Below are positions 25,817 to 34,573 of a stretch of DNA of 64,000 bases, one piece after another. The stretch spans positions 1 to 64,000 of the forward strand of contig LADM01000121.1 in NCBI GenBank assembly GCA_000961645.1, written 5' to 3'. Numbering within the stretch: the first letter of the stretch is position 1; the number at the start of each line of letters is the position of its first letter. The notes beneath the pieces are model-generated. The model worked only from the letters and a program-made list of their open reading frames with translations, ran no database searches and was not told the origin of the DNA. A program made the position numbers and the translations under genes. This DNA comes from Gammaproteobacteria bacterium BRH_c0 (GTDB taxonomy: Bacteria > Pseudomonadota > Gammaproteobacteria > Pseudomonadales > Porticoccaceae).

Positions 25817-26163
25817 TTTCCTATATAAGAACCGGGATGCTTGTGTTGCCATTACTGCTATCAGCATGCGCAACCACTAGTGAAACGTCTACATCCAAGC
25901 TGGTGGATGAATACATAACAGAGAGCGAGATGCTCGATCGGAATACCTGTGCAAAGATCGGTGATGTCTATGCGAACTATAGCATCCTATTACACATGCC
26001 CTCTGCCAGGAGGAATGCAGGTCACGTTGCATTGAAGGAAGCAGCCTACGCTAAAGGTGCCAATGCAGTAATTTTGACAACTCAGGTCGCTGTTTATGGC
26101 CAGATCGAGGATCAAGTTAAGGGTATTGCCTACAATTGCAAACCAAAGCGCCCAACCCACTGA
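25813..26163 (+). CDS. lipoprotein, DUF4156-like
   Basis: A 116-residue protein with signal and lipobox LLLSACATTS, lipid anchor on Cys19. The mature part contains TCAKIGDVYANYS and the helix ALKEAAYAKGANAVILTTQV, which together resemble the DUF4156/YbjQ-like fold of small outer-membrane-associated lipoproteins, and ends with a cysteine (YNCK). It closes the WYL-linked operon and overlaps the preceding lipoprotein gene by four bases. Two consecutive lipoproteins beside two membrane proteins suggest an envelope-spanning assembly. Confidence 0.7.
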   Translation: MISYIRTGMLVLPLLLSACATTSETSTSKLVDEYITESEMLDRNTCAKIGDVYANYSILLHMPSARRNAGHVALKEAAYAKGANAVILTTQVAVYGQIEDQVKGIAYNCKPKRPTH

Positions 26164-26206
26164 TTCTTATTCATTGGGTCTGACGTTACCAATAAATTGT
26201 CGCTTC

Positions 26207-26971
26207 TTACAGTTCTGCAAGCAGTGGGTCATTAGGTGCTTTGGGCCTTGTTAAAAGTGCGTACAAATATTCAGCAATTGGATCTCTCGAATCTGCAAGA
26301 TCCGCAATAATATCGCTCAACTTGTTTTGATACCGAGCATCAGAAATCACATAAAGTTCACCCTTAAATAGTTTCAAAATTAATGTTTTTGCAACTGATA
26401 TACTCTTATTGAAATCAACACCAGAAAAGGTAGCTTTGCTCCAATCTCTACTATTGAGCCATTCCTCGACCTGCTTCTGTTTGACAGGGGTTAACCTGGT
26501 AATCACTGACTCTACCGAATCCAAATGAGCGATATTTGTACCGTTTCGGCTTTCATCAATTTCCCTGATTAGTCGCTTCAATTCAGAGAAATAGGTATGC
26601 CGCACAAAGGCTTCAGCACCAGGTATTCGTATGAATTGGTTCCAATTAAATTTAGGCACCATTGCGCCCTTCAGTCCTCGGCCCATTCTGCCTTTATACT
26701 CAAACCATTCTTTATCCTTATACTCAGTCTTGGATTTGAAATCTTGCCACCTCTCCTTCGCGACTTGTTCGGTGATGTCATCCCAACGCTCGGCCAGATA
26801 CGCCGGGATAACACAACCACACTGTGAGCAAGTAATCGTCCTCTGTACACCGGCCCAAGGATCAGAGAAATCTGGAGCATCAGAAATTGATATGCATGAC
26901 TCAAGCAGGCAGCTGTCATCGGCACTGCCACATTCAGGACACAAAAATCTGTTCTTTTGTATTTCGTTCAT
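26207..26971 (-). CDS. zinc-ribbon protein of unknown function
   Basis: A 254-residue protein. Two CxxC pairs near the N-terminus (LCPECGS at about 10-14 and TCSQCGCVIP at about 48-52) make a zinc ribbon; WDDITEQVAKERWQDF follows. The rest is helical and charged with no known motif. It overlaps the upstream ribbon-helix-helix gene by four bases (ATGA), so the pair is one operon, transcribed toward the WYL-linked operon. Function unknown; a nucleic-acid-associated role is inferred from the ribbon and its partner. Confidence 0.65.
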   Translation of the reverse strand: MNEIQKNRFLCPECGSADDSCLLESCISISDAPDFSDPWAGVQRTITCSQCGCVIPAYLAERWDDITEQVAKERWQDFKSKTEYKDKEWFEYKGRMGRGLKGAMVPKFNWNQFIRIPGAEAFVRHTYFSELKRLIREIDESRNGTNIAHLDSVESVITRLTPVKQKQVEEWLNSRDWSKATFSGVDFNKSISVAKTLILKLFKGELYVISDARYQNKLSDIIADLADSRDPIAEYLYALLTRPKAPNDPLLAEL

Positions 26972-27618
26972 TTTTTTTCTCCAAAGTTATGGTTGCCAAT
27001 CAACGCCATCATTTCTTTGTTTAACTTTTGCTTTTTCTTAAACTGTGCTGTGCGAGGATTGTCCTCGTCACTGAGATAACAGGCCGCAAAATTTAACTGA
27101 GCAGGAAGTTCAACCCGATACAGACCTTCGCCCCAGTTGGCCTGAACATAGTGTCTGAGGTAGAAGAAGGGGTCTTGATAGACAGCCCGCATTGCGGACA
27201 TCGGCGCAGTGGGCATTCCCTCTAGTTGAAGATGTAAATACCTAACCTCAACCTCTTCGGGTATTTCCAGAATATTGCACAGAACGTCGGGGCATCGCAG
27301 AAAAAGCAGTATCCTCGATATCAGCGCATTCCTTGCAATGTTATGCTCTTCAATGACCGCGTTCAGTCGTTCGATTGTTGAAGGCTCAATCGCGATGTTG
27401 ACCGACTTAGATCCGACTCTCTTGAGTTCTCCGCCGATAACCCGTTTTGCGGTATTATTATTCCTGAGTCCCTTCAAATCAGCGGATACGTGTTCAAGCT
27501 CGTGAGAAATGACATGATCCAAAAATGGTGCGATGGATAGGCACAGCGACTTCGCCTGCTCGCTGAAACGCTCCCAAAGCACTGCCGGAATCATGAAACT
27601 TTGTCGTTGAGGACTCAT
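26968..27618 (-). CDS. protein with ribbon-helix-helix-like segments
   Basis: A 216-residue protein. SKSVNIAIEPSTIERLNAVI then NIARNALISRILLFLR (about 71-110) has the strand-helix-helix pattern of an RHH DNA-binding unit. The N-terminus (RQSFMIPAVLWERFSEQAKS, then APFLDHVISHEL) shows a similar pattern, so there may be two tandem units. The C-terminal half is of unknown fold. A palindrome AGAGGATTTCCTCT lies 43 bases upstream of its start, a plausible operator for autoregulation. It is coupled to the zinc-ribbon gene behind it. Confidence 0.65.
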   Translation of the reverse strand: MSPQRQSFMIPAVLWERFSEQAKSLCLSIAPFLDHVISHELEHVSADLKGLRNNNTAKRVIGGELKRVGSKSVNIAIEPSTIERLNAVIEEHNIARNALISRILLFLRCPDVLCNILEIPEEVEVRYLHLQLEGMPTAPMSAMRAVYQDPFFYLRHYVQANWGEGLYRVELPAQLNFAACYLSDEDNPRTAQFKKKQKLNKEMMALIGNHNFGEKK

Positions 27619-27984
27619 GTTTGCCGCTCCTTTGTGTCTGTTGATCTGAATAATAGATACAGAGGATTTCCTCTACAACAACCAAAGATAGAGGATGACG
27701 GCAGGATTTTGTTTGAAATTCAATAACCGTCTGTTTTTATGGAAGTATTTACAGAGTTGACAGCGAAAAATATTTTGACATATGTGAATATGATTAACAG
27801 ACCCACTTATTGCATATCAGTGGGTTCGGTTAAAGTTCGACACATCAGGCAGAAAAACACGTTGCCTTTCTGCTACTTAGACACATAGAGGAAACACCGG
27901 TTGAGCCATAGGGTCGGTAAATGGGTCGGTTTTTACAAGCAGCACTTGCTCGGGCCATCAATCATTATCGCTCGGCATGCGGAA
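27619..27984. other. intergenic stretch with operator region, no gene seen
   Basis: Contains the AGAGGA operator candidate (27661-27696) and an AT-rich tract to 27790 that could be the promoter of the leftward pair. The remaining bases to 27984 show no coding or structured feature that I can support. Confidence 0.4.
27661..27696. promoter_or_regulatory. palindromic operator candidate upstream of the RHH gene
   Basis: Perfect palindrome AGAGGATTTCCTCT (27661-27674) with an extra half site AGAGGAT at 27690-27696. Spacing and position 5' of a ribbon-helix-helix gene fit an autoregulatory site. Confidence 0.5.
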
Positions 27985-28221
27985 TCACGTAGGGTTAATC
28001 TCGTCCGTAGTAACGTCCTCCTCCAGATACAACTTCAAGCAATGATTCAATTTTTGAAACATCTCGTCGACAGCAAGTCCTTGACAGGAAAGTGCCACCA
28101 CCATATTCTGCTCGTCATTGGCGATCACATAGTAGCTTCCATTGTATTGCGGTGAAAACGAGACATGTCCCGCCCCCTCGATCCACCCTGCAATATACGG
28201 GTACTCTGTTTTAATGCCCAT
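27985..28221 (-). CDS. small hypothetical protein coupled to the primase-helicase
   Basis: A 78-residue acidic protein starting MGIKTEYPYIAGWIEGAGHV. Its ATG lies 11 bases inside the end of the upstream primase-helicase gene, suggesting translational coupling. It has an aromatic, beta-rich first half (VSFSPQYNGSYYVIANDEQN) and an acidic helical end. No family was recognised. A start 15 bases further upstream is possible. Confidence 0.55.
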   Translation of the reverse strand: MGIKTEYPYIAGWIEGAGHVSFSPQYNGSYYVIANDEQNMVVALSCQGLAVDEMFQKLNHCLKLYLEEDVTTDEINPT

Positions 28222-30622
28222 TTCCCGAATACTCAATAATGTTCATATTCTGATCAGCAGTTCCATACTGAATGTCGTAGCCCATAGCCTTGTAGCCCTT
28301 CTCACGCTTGTTGAACATACGATTCAGCATCGGAACAGAACTATCCACATAATCATAAATGGTGACCATGTCCTTACCCTCAGCCTCCCGATGAATCCGG
28401 CCTGCGTACTGAGCCAGGGTCCCTTTCCATGCAATGGGCAGTGCCAGAAACAAGGTATCAAGCCGGGGTAAATCAAAGCCTTCGCCAATATATTTTCCGG
28501 TTGCAACGATCACCTGGGCGTCATCAAGCAGCTCCTCAGCCGCCGCCTGTTCTTTCGCCCGCATCGCACCCCGAAGAACAACGGTGACAATCTCTTGGTC
28601 CCGAAGAGATTGCGAGAGTATCTCCGCATGTTCTCTTCGTTCGGTCAACACAAGGCAATGCGCACCGCCGTGTACTTTCTCTAAAACATCGTCGATGATC
28701 TGCCGGTTTCGCGATGCGTTCTCCACCAGGGACCGGTATACCGCAGAAATATGTAGCTTTTCCTCGACTTGATTTAATTTTTCGAGAACGGGATCATAAC
28801 GACGCCTAACAATGACCTGCTGCTCAAAGTTGCTCCCAACATCGCTTTTGACCTTTTGTCGTACGGGACCCGCAACCATAAACATGATTTTTTGATGACC
28901 GTCTTGTCGGTTGGGCGTCGCAGTAAGGCCCATGACATAACGGGCTTTGACTTCATTGAGGACCATTTCGTATCGGGGCGCAGAAATATGATGGCATTCG
29001 TCGATGATCACCTGCCCGTATTGATCAATCAGATCCGAAACCAGATTGTTCTTTTTATCAATCAAGCTCTGATAGGTGGCGATATCAATCTCCCCGCTCG
29101 GTCTTTTCTTCCCACCGCCAACAACTCCCACTTCTACGCCACTGACAAACGAGCCTAGCCTCTCCTTCCATTGGTCAAGAAGCTGCCGACTATGAGTCAA
29201 AATCAGGGTGCTGACCTTGCGGTGACTAATGACGCCAATAGCGGCAACGGTTTTACCAAAGGCTGTAGGGGCGTGAAGTATCCCTGTGTCGTACTGCCCC
29301 ATCCTCTCAACGGCTTCCTGTTGATCAGACCGCAATTCGCCGATAAAACTAAGTTTATCGAGTAGCGTGCCCCGGATGCGTTTATCGTCGAACTCAACGT
29401 CAATACCTTGTTCATCCAGCAGCGAAACCACGTCATCCAGGCAGCCCCGAGGTAACGATAGGTACCCTCCCCCAATTCGGGCACAGGTAATATAGCGAGG
29501 TGTCCCATGGGTAGAAAAGCGCATTGCCTGCTTTTTGAAGAATACAGGGTTCGAGAAGCTGGCGACCCGCCTTAATCGAGCCGTGAGTTTAGCCGGAATA
29601 TCCGACAACTTGATATATATGTGGTTGGAGAGTGCTATAGCAATTTTGCGGGGGCAATCTGGAATTTTGTCGTGATCGATACGGAGACTTTGTTCCCACG
29701 GTGCTGTTGTTTCAGCGGAGAGTGCTTCAGTGAAAGGTGACTCAGCCAACGGGACGACGAGATTCTGAGGTGCCAGGTCATCAGCAAGTCTGTCCACAGA
29801 ATCTGTCGTAATTACATTTAATCCGGCCAGGAATTCCCACTGATCATCGATCGGACGCAGATGGTCGTCAACGAAGATGGTCTTACCCTGTTGTCGTTTC
29901 TCTTGCTGCAAAGGCAAAGCTATCAGATTACCGAATCCACCCTCGGGCATCAGGTCCTGATTAGGGAACAACCTATCATATGATTCAAACGATAATCCGG
30001 CATGAATTTCCATCGCTTTATCGAGAAGGCCAAAACCCAATCTTCGTGCAAGTCCCGCCTGGATGGCCTCTGAGAAAAATATCCACAAATGCGCCCCGTT
30101 ACCCGAACGGGAAACTTCGATTGCATAGGGAACATCGAACTGCCGACAAACATGTGCAAGGGCAAGCACTGTATCCTTCCATTCGTCCTTGTCGAAATCC
30201 ACAGCCAGAAAATGACAAGTGCTATCAGGCAGCAAAGGATACAGGCCGACAACATGTTTGCCAGCCAAGTGGTCGTATATGACCTGTTCGTCCAGGGTTT
30301 TATAGTGCCGGTTAGGACAGTCGCCACATTTGACCTTTGGCTTATTACAGACTCCGGTCACCCATTCGTTATGGCAGGCAACGGCATAACCAGATCGACC
30401 CTGGGCGTTTTCCCAGCGAGTGGCAAAGACATCTGTCCGCCCCCGGAAGAGACGTCGAAAAATTTCTACCTTTTGCGCTAAAGAAAATCGAGAAGATGGG
30501 ATTAGCTGATTGGTTGCGAGTAATTGTTTTTTCCGGTCCAACAGCCGAGTTTTTTCGCTTTCGATCTCGGCTAACCTGACATCGATTTCCCGCAGCTTTT
30601 CACTGGGACTCTTGGCAGACAA
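28211..30622 (-). CDS. archaeo-eukaryotic-type primase domain fused to SF2 helicase (TOTE-like)
   Basis: An 803-residue protein. A short coiled coil (about 8-36) comes first. Then a primase-polymerase domain (about 50-290) has a cysteine cluster (C92, C99, C102), the catalytic pair in LAVDFDKDEW (141-146) and the nucleotide-binding SRSGNGAHLWIFF (171-183). The C-terminal half is an SF2 helicase: HAPTAFGKTVAA, VIIDECHHI, VMGLTATPNRQDG and a helicase C domain ending in an arginine-finger AQYAGRIHREAEGK. This domain pair matches the TOTE-type conflict-system proteins described from comparative genomics. It probably acts on nucleic acid during defence or repair; no nuclease domain is visible in the chain. 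Confidence 0.85.
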   Translation of the reverse strand: MSAKSPSEKLREIDVRLAEIESEKTRLLDRKKQLLATNQLIPSSRFSLAQKVEIFRRLFRGRTDVFATRWENAQGRSGYAVACHNEWVTGVCNKPKVKCGDCPNRHYKTLDEQVIYDHLAGKHVVGLYPLLPDSTCHFLAVDFDKDEWKDTVLALAHVCRQFDVPYAIEVSRSGNGAHLWIFFSEAIQAGLARRLGFGLLDKAMEIHAGLSFESYDRLFPNQDLMPEGGFGNLIALPLQQEKRQQGKTIFVDDHLRPIDDQWEFLAGLNVITTDSVDRLADDLAPQNLVVPLAESPFTEALSAETTAPWEQSLRIDHDKIPDCPRKIAIALSNHIYIKLSDIPAKLTARLRRVASFSNPVFFKKQAMRFSTHGTPRYITCARIGGGYLSLPRGCLDDVVSLLDEQGIDVEFDDKRIRGTLLDKLSFIGELRSDQQEAVERMGQYDTGILHAPTAFGKTVAAIGVISHRKVSTLILTHSRQLLDQWKERLGSFVSGVEVGVVGGGKKRPSGEIDIATYQSLIDKKNNLVSDLIDQYGQVIIDECHHISAPRYEMVLNEVKARYVMGLTATPNRQDGHQKIMFMVAGPVRQKVKSDVGSNFEQQVIVRRRYDPVLEKLNQVEEKLHISAVYRSLVENASRNRQIIDDVLEKVHGGAHCLVLTERREHAEILSQSLRDQEIVTVVLRGAMRAKEQAAAEELLDDAQVIVATGKYIGEGFDLPRLDTLFLALPIAWKGTLAQYAGRIHREAEGKDMVTIYDYVDSSVPMLNRMFNKREKGYKAMGYDIQYGTADQNMNIIEYSGNGH

Positions 30623-30787
30623 TTGTTAAGACCTGTACTGCCCGCATTCATGGGAAATTGCAGATGAAGCCTGGATAGGAATCTTGAAAGAGGGCGCGAG
30701 ATATTTGCATTTCGACACACTAAGCCCCCTGACTCTCCCAGGACTGTTCTTTATCAAAACTCTTCCCTCCCGCGTTTCCGCCACAAA

Positions 30788-31156
30788 TCATGCGGATGCT
30801 TCCTTTGGTTTGATCAACGATTCAGCAGGAATCCCCAATTCCTGATTCAACTTCCAGATCATCTTCACTGTCAAGTTACGCTTGTGATTCAGGATCTCAT
30901 AGACGCGATTGCTCTTGCCTATCATAGGCTCAAGGTCCTTAACGGTGAGTCCTTTCTGCTCCATTTCAAATTTGATCGCCTCCACTGGGTCTGGCAGGTC
31001 CATTGGATAGTGTTTTTCCTCATAGGCTTCCACCAATGTTACCAATACATCCAGCCGTTCACCTTCTGGCGTGTCGAGTTCAGCCATCATCAGGCCCTCA
31101 ATCTCGGCCAAAGTCTGTTTGTAATCGGCATCAGTTTTAATCGGTTTAATGTCCAT
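30788..31156 (-). CDS. higA: HigA-type antitoxin
   Basis: A 122-residue antitoxin of the COG5499 kind. The N-terminal part (TDADYKQTLAEIEGLMMAEL) is the toxin-neutralising region. The C-terminal part is an XRE helix-turn-helix (GLTVKDLEPMIGKSNRVYEIL, then LTVKMIWKLNQELGIPAE). The gene follows the toxin by 17 bases, the reversed toxin-first order typical of higBA. It would bind its own promoter and HigB. It sits just inside the right attachment repeat, where an addiction module would help keep the island. Confidence 0.92.
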   Translation of the reverse strand: MDIKPIKTDADYKQTLAEIEGLMMAELDTPEGERLDVLVTLVEAYEEKHYPMDLPDPVEAIKFEMEQKGLTVKDLEPMIGKSNRVYEILNHKRNLTVKMIWKLNQELGIPAESLIKPKEASA

Positions 31157-31173
31157 TGTCTTTACCTCGGACG

Positions 31174-31476
31174 TTAAATGGTTTGCACATCTATCTGGTC
31201 ATACTGTGTGTGAGTACCAATGAACCGGACATACACTACCCGGTGTATATAATTTATCCACACTACTAGCCGGTACTTATTCCCGGCAATGTTGAATACC
31301 ACCCGACCATCTTTGAGAATGCTCGCATTCCGCAAGTCGGCCTTAACGTCTGCTGGCGTTGCCCAGTCGGCCTTCAACACATGGCGGTGCCATGCCAACA
31401 GTGGCTGCTTCGCTTCTGCGTATGCGGGGTTGCTTTCCCAAAAGGCCTTCAGCGTTGATCGGGCGATAACTCTCAT
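31174..31476 (-). CDS. higB: HigB-type mRNA interferase toxin
   Basis: A 100-residue RelE-superfamily toxin. The start MRVIARSTLKAFWE at 31476 matches the family; a longer frame upstream has no support. Signatures include AEAKQPLLAWHRHV, VVFNIAGNKYRLVVWI and the terminal VYVRFIGTHTQYDQID. It would cut mRNA on the ribosome until neutralised by HigA. Its promoter must lie in the 200 bases up to the right attachment repeat. Confidence 0.92.
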   Translation of the reverse strand: MRVIARSTLKAFWESNPAYAEAKQPLLAWHRHVLKADWATPADVKADLRNASILKDGRVVFNIAGNKYRLVVWINYIHRVVYVRFIGTHTQYDQIDVQTI

Positions 31477-31678
31477 GGGTCTGAATAATAGTCCCATTTT
31501 GGGACACTTGCAATCAATTTTTGCTCCGTTCGGAGAATGGTCGGTAGTCCGACCTCTCCACCGAACCTGGGCCAATTTCGGTTTTTGGTTCGGAATCCTC
31601 CCGCCATCTTCCGAACCGACCCGAAAAGCTGTTACTTTTCATCGGCTTTCTCAAGAAAATCAGCGGCTTATCCGGAAC

Positions 31679-31771
31679 CTGTTAATCATTGGGTCGCTGG
31701 TTCGAGTCCAGCAGGCGGAGCCAAATTAGATACGCATCAAAGGGTTGCCGATAGGTAGCCCTTTTTTGTTG
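31679..31771 (+). repeat. right attachment repeat (attR candidate): tRNA-Asn 3' fragment and terminator
   Basis: Repeats bases 1-93 with two mismatches (31747 and 31752). It carries the tRNA anticodon loop through CCA (31679-31723) and the terminator hairpin. The preceding bases (GGAAC) do not pair with TCATT and no 5' half is present, so this is a tRNA fragment, not a second gene. It marks the boundary between the island and the chromosomal genes. Confidence 0.88.
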
Positions 31772-32191
31772 TCTGGTAGTCTGTGGGTCGCTAAAAAAGG
31801 TTTTAGCTCGGTGCTGGTGAATGCGGGTGCAGACTATCCCGTTGGGTCCAACCAGACGAAGCATGTAAGCTGATTAAGCTTTAAGTACCATTTCGCAAAA
31901 GGAAAAATTAAGCGGACCTGGATTGTAATTAAATCAAGCTACTCTTAATTTTTCTGCAGAAGTCTGAATTAAATGAGCAAAACAATTTATTTCATAGAAA
32001 AAGCTCTGAGCCAACCAACACGCACGTTGATTCCTTACCATTCTCACCCATCACTATCTTCCGTCGGTATGACCAAATTCTAATATTTCCAAGCAGATGG
32101 AGTTCAATTGCCTCGTTCGCTTCATCAGAACCCGGAAAAAATTCCCTGGCAAATATTCAGTGGAGATCAACACTCTCAGGAACACATTGTA
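31772..32191. other. non-coding chromosomal stretch after the island
   Basis: No supported gene. The sequence becomes AT-rich from 31870. No clear terminator, repeat or RNA gene was found up to the end of the secreted-protein gene. Confidence 0.4.
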
Positions 32192-33076
32192 TTAACCACC
32201 GGTAAATTTCATCTCATAGGGCCGTGACATTCGGCAGGTCATGCCTTGCTGGGTGACTTCTGAGTGCAAATCCCCGGTGATAAAAGAGTCCGACTGCACA
32301 CTCCAGGTAAAGTCTATCTCCATGGGGATGCCATCTTGCATACCGCCGATTGTACCTTTGTACTGGCTGCCGCTGCTGTCAGTGGCGCGCATGGTTAAAT
32401 CCGCGGTATCGTCAGAAAAACCACTGCCTACCACTGTCCAGCCGCAATCCTTGATGGTGAGGGTGCCCGGCTCCCGGGACGGTTTTAATGGCATATTCAT
32501 CGGCCCGCAAACCATGGTGCCCGGCAAATTCGACACCATCCAAACGCCCGCCCTGGGCACCCTATCAGGTGGTGGGCACGCGCCAGTGACAGGCGAATCT
32601 GGCTCCGGTGCAGACTCTTGTGGTTCATCAGGTTGAGAGGTTGCCGGTGTAGTGGGTGCTGCCGGGCCAGATGGCGCGTTGTCGATAGCTGTTTGCCGGT
32701 AAAGGTAAACACAATTGACTGATTCATCACCATCGATAATGAATCTGCTGGTACGGGTATTGATATGGCCCTGACTGTTATCGTCGTCACAGCTGATGCT
32801 GACCAGCTCGTAGCCTGGCGTCCCGCCGGACTCTGTCGCGGCATAGTCACCCGGGGTCAGGTTGCCGGTGCTGATACTGGCGCCAGCCATAACGCTACCG
32901 TTGATGATGCCTTCAAACATAAAGCTGGCCGGAGGGGCGGCGCCTTCTACCACCACGCTGATGGCTGCACTACCCTTATCGGCGGCGTATGCCAGCTGGG
33001 CGCAGAGGGGATATAGCAGCGCGGCAATCATCCCTGTTAGTACTGACTTTGTTGGCGTTATCGTCACAGCCTTCAT
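32192..33076 (-). CDS. secreted protein of unknown function
   Basis: A 294-residue protein with a Sec signal (MKAVTITPTKS... LLYPLCAQLAYA) cut near residue 31. Residues about 35-120 look like a beta-sandwich domain (ISVVVEGAAPPASFMFEGII, then TPGYELVSISCDDD) similar to prealbumin-like surface domains. A Pro/Thr/Glu linker spans about 125-165. A second domain has several cysteines. The chosen start follows GGAAGGAG. The function is unknown; cysteines and the linker suggest an extracellular or periplasmic protein. Confidence 0.75.
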   Translation of the reverse strand: MKAVTITPTKSVLTGMIAALLYPLCAQLAYAADKGSAAISVVVEGAAPPASFMFEGIINGSVMAGASISTGNLTPGDYAATESGGTPGYELVSISCDDDNSQGHINTRTSRFIIDGDESVNCVYLYRQTAIDNAPSGPAAPTTPATSQPDEPQESAPEPDSPVTGACPPPDRVPRAGVWMVSNLPGTMVCGPMNMPLKPSREPGTLTIKDCGWTVVGSGFSDDTADLTMRATDSSGSQYKGTIGGMQDGIPMEIDFTWSVQSDSFITGDLHSEVTQQGMTCRMSRPYEMKFTGG

Positions 33077-33274
33077 CCGGGTGCTCCTTCCTCTGACAGA
33101 ATGGGTCAAAACAGTATTGACCAGAGTCCGGGCAGGTTCAACTTTGATGCCGGAAAGCTTATCCGCGCAAAGCGCTGAGGGTGGTTGTCACGAATCACAA
33201 AAACACCAACGCTTTTGTACACACAGCAATAGTTAGGAGCCACTTTCCCTGATGGCCACGAATATATCATTCCG

Positions 33275-33985
33275 CTAGCAGGACAAGGGTTTCTCCTCCC
33301 CCAGCACCTCTACCCTGTCGGTGAGTAAAAACAGCCCCGCTTTCCGGTCGATAAATTGCGCTTCATCAGTTTCCAGCACTTTCAGTTTGTCGCCTGCCGG
33401 GGCGATGGAAAAGAACTGCTCAACGGATTGAAACCAGGCCTCTGGGCCCGCATCAAAATCGTATTGAGGATGCTCGCAGTGGTGATCCAGCAGCACATGG
33501 TTTTGAATGCTGCGCGGTGTTTTGTGCTCCATCAAATCATTGGCAAGTGGTTGATGGGTATCCTGATAATACTGCTGTGCCTGCAATCTGCTGAGGGCTG
33601 GCAAACGCTTAAAAAAGGCAAACATTTTTACCGGCAGCGCGGAGTTGTCGCGGTTCTGGATAAAAATCTCTTCCACCAGCAGGTGTGATATCTGGCTGAT
33701 GCCCGCTGCAGCGCTTTTACACAGCGCCTGATAGGCCGGATCGGCCAGCACTTTTTCAGCCGCAGCGCGGCTGGTGAAGTAGTAGCTGCCAATGCCGGCC
33801 CAGCGCTCAACATCATTGGGCCATTGAAAATCCGGCAAGACATGGTGATATATTGCACAGCGCAAATGCCTGGCGACAGAGTCAATCGCCATGAAGTTGG
33901 CAAAAAAATCCTCCTGCCATATACGGCGAAAATCACCATCCGCAACGGTGATGGGCGATTTGCACAGGGTAATCAGCTTTGCCAT
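33275..33985 (-). CDS. EthD-domain protein
   Basis: A 236-residue protein that appears to hold two ferredoxin-like EthD/Dabb units: the first at about 1-115 (ITLCKSPITVADGDFRRIWQ, then ARHLRCAIYHHVLPD), the second at about 120-225 (MFAFFKRLPALSRLQAQQYY, then QNHVLLDH). Such proteins occur near degradation pathways and may bind or process small organic molecules. The start at 33985 follows AAGGAGG; a longer frame lacks a ribosome site. The neighbours give no pathway context. Confidence 0.72.
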   Translation of the reverse strand: MAKLITLCKSPITVADGDFRRIWQEDFFANFMAIDSVARHLRCAIYHHVLPDFQWPNDVERWAGIGSYYFTSRAAAEKVLADPAYQALCKSAAAGISQISHLLVEEIFIQNRDNSALPVKMFAFFKRLPALSRLQAQQYYQDTHQPLANDLMEHKTPRSIQNHVLLDHHCEHPQYDFDAGPEAWFQSVEQFFSIAPAGDKLKVLETDEAQFIDRKAGLFLLTDRVEVLGEEKPLSC

Positions 33986-34573
33986 GGGATGAGCCTCCTT
34001 ATGATTGTTGTTACTGCCCGAGCGGCCATTAGGATAAAGGCTTTGCGATACCACCTTGAACCCGTCCGGCAACAAACCGGACCCCGCGAGCGAGTATTCG
34101 GTACAGATCGGCAGCCATGAGTATAGCGCTCAACTAATTCTGGAAGGTGAATGATGTTTTCTTCAACCTCTGCCAGGGCTTCTGCACCGGTTTATTGTTG
34201 TGGTTAAAACTGCTAACTGTGATCGTTTATCCAGCGCTTGGCAGGCTTCGGGGATCGAATAGCCTTTACCCATTACCAGGCAGACTGCTGCAAACCAGGT
34301 TCAGGCGTATGCGAACATCGTTGATTGTTCATTGAACACCTCAAAAGACGGAAAGATTGTCTCCCAGGTTTGCGGCCAGAGCTAAAAGATCACTACACAA
34401 TTTATTGGTAATTTTTTCTTATTGGTAATCTTATTCGTCACACCAATTTCTCGACCTAGGGCGAATTGTTTGTATAAACTTCGGCAGCAGGCAGCCTTGC
34501 AGATTATGTAAAATTATTGGGTTACGACCCCGAACCCGGCCCACCCCTATAAGCCGCAGAGAACCCCAAGATC
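33986..34573. other. 588-bp stretch without a supported gene
   Basis: Short frames exist (for example 34147-34335) but lack ribosome sites and recognisable sequence. The minus strand around 34190-34320 reads VCLVMGKGYSIPEACQAL-like peptide, possibly a decayed regulator or transposase remnant; I cannot support more. Confidence 0.35.

Noticed and set aside
31668-31723. A second complete tRNA-Asn gene at the right end
   Set aside because: The bases before the anticodon loop do not pair with the stem, and no acceptor 5' strand (TCCGCCT) exists upstream.
34147-34335. A 62-codon frame in the gap after the EthD-like gene
   Set aside because: No ribosome site, no recognisable sequence and no conserved neighbour relation.
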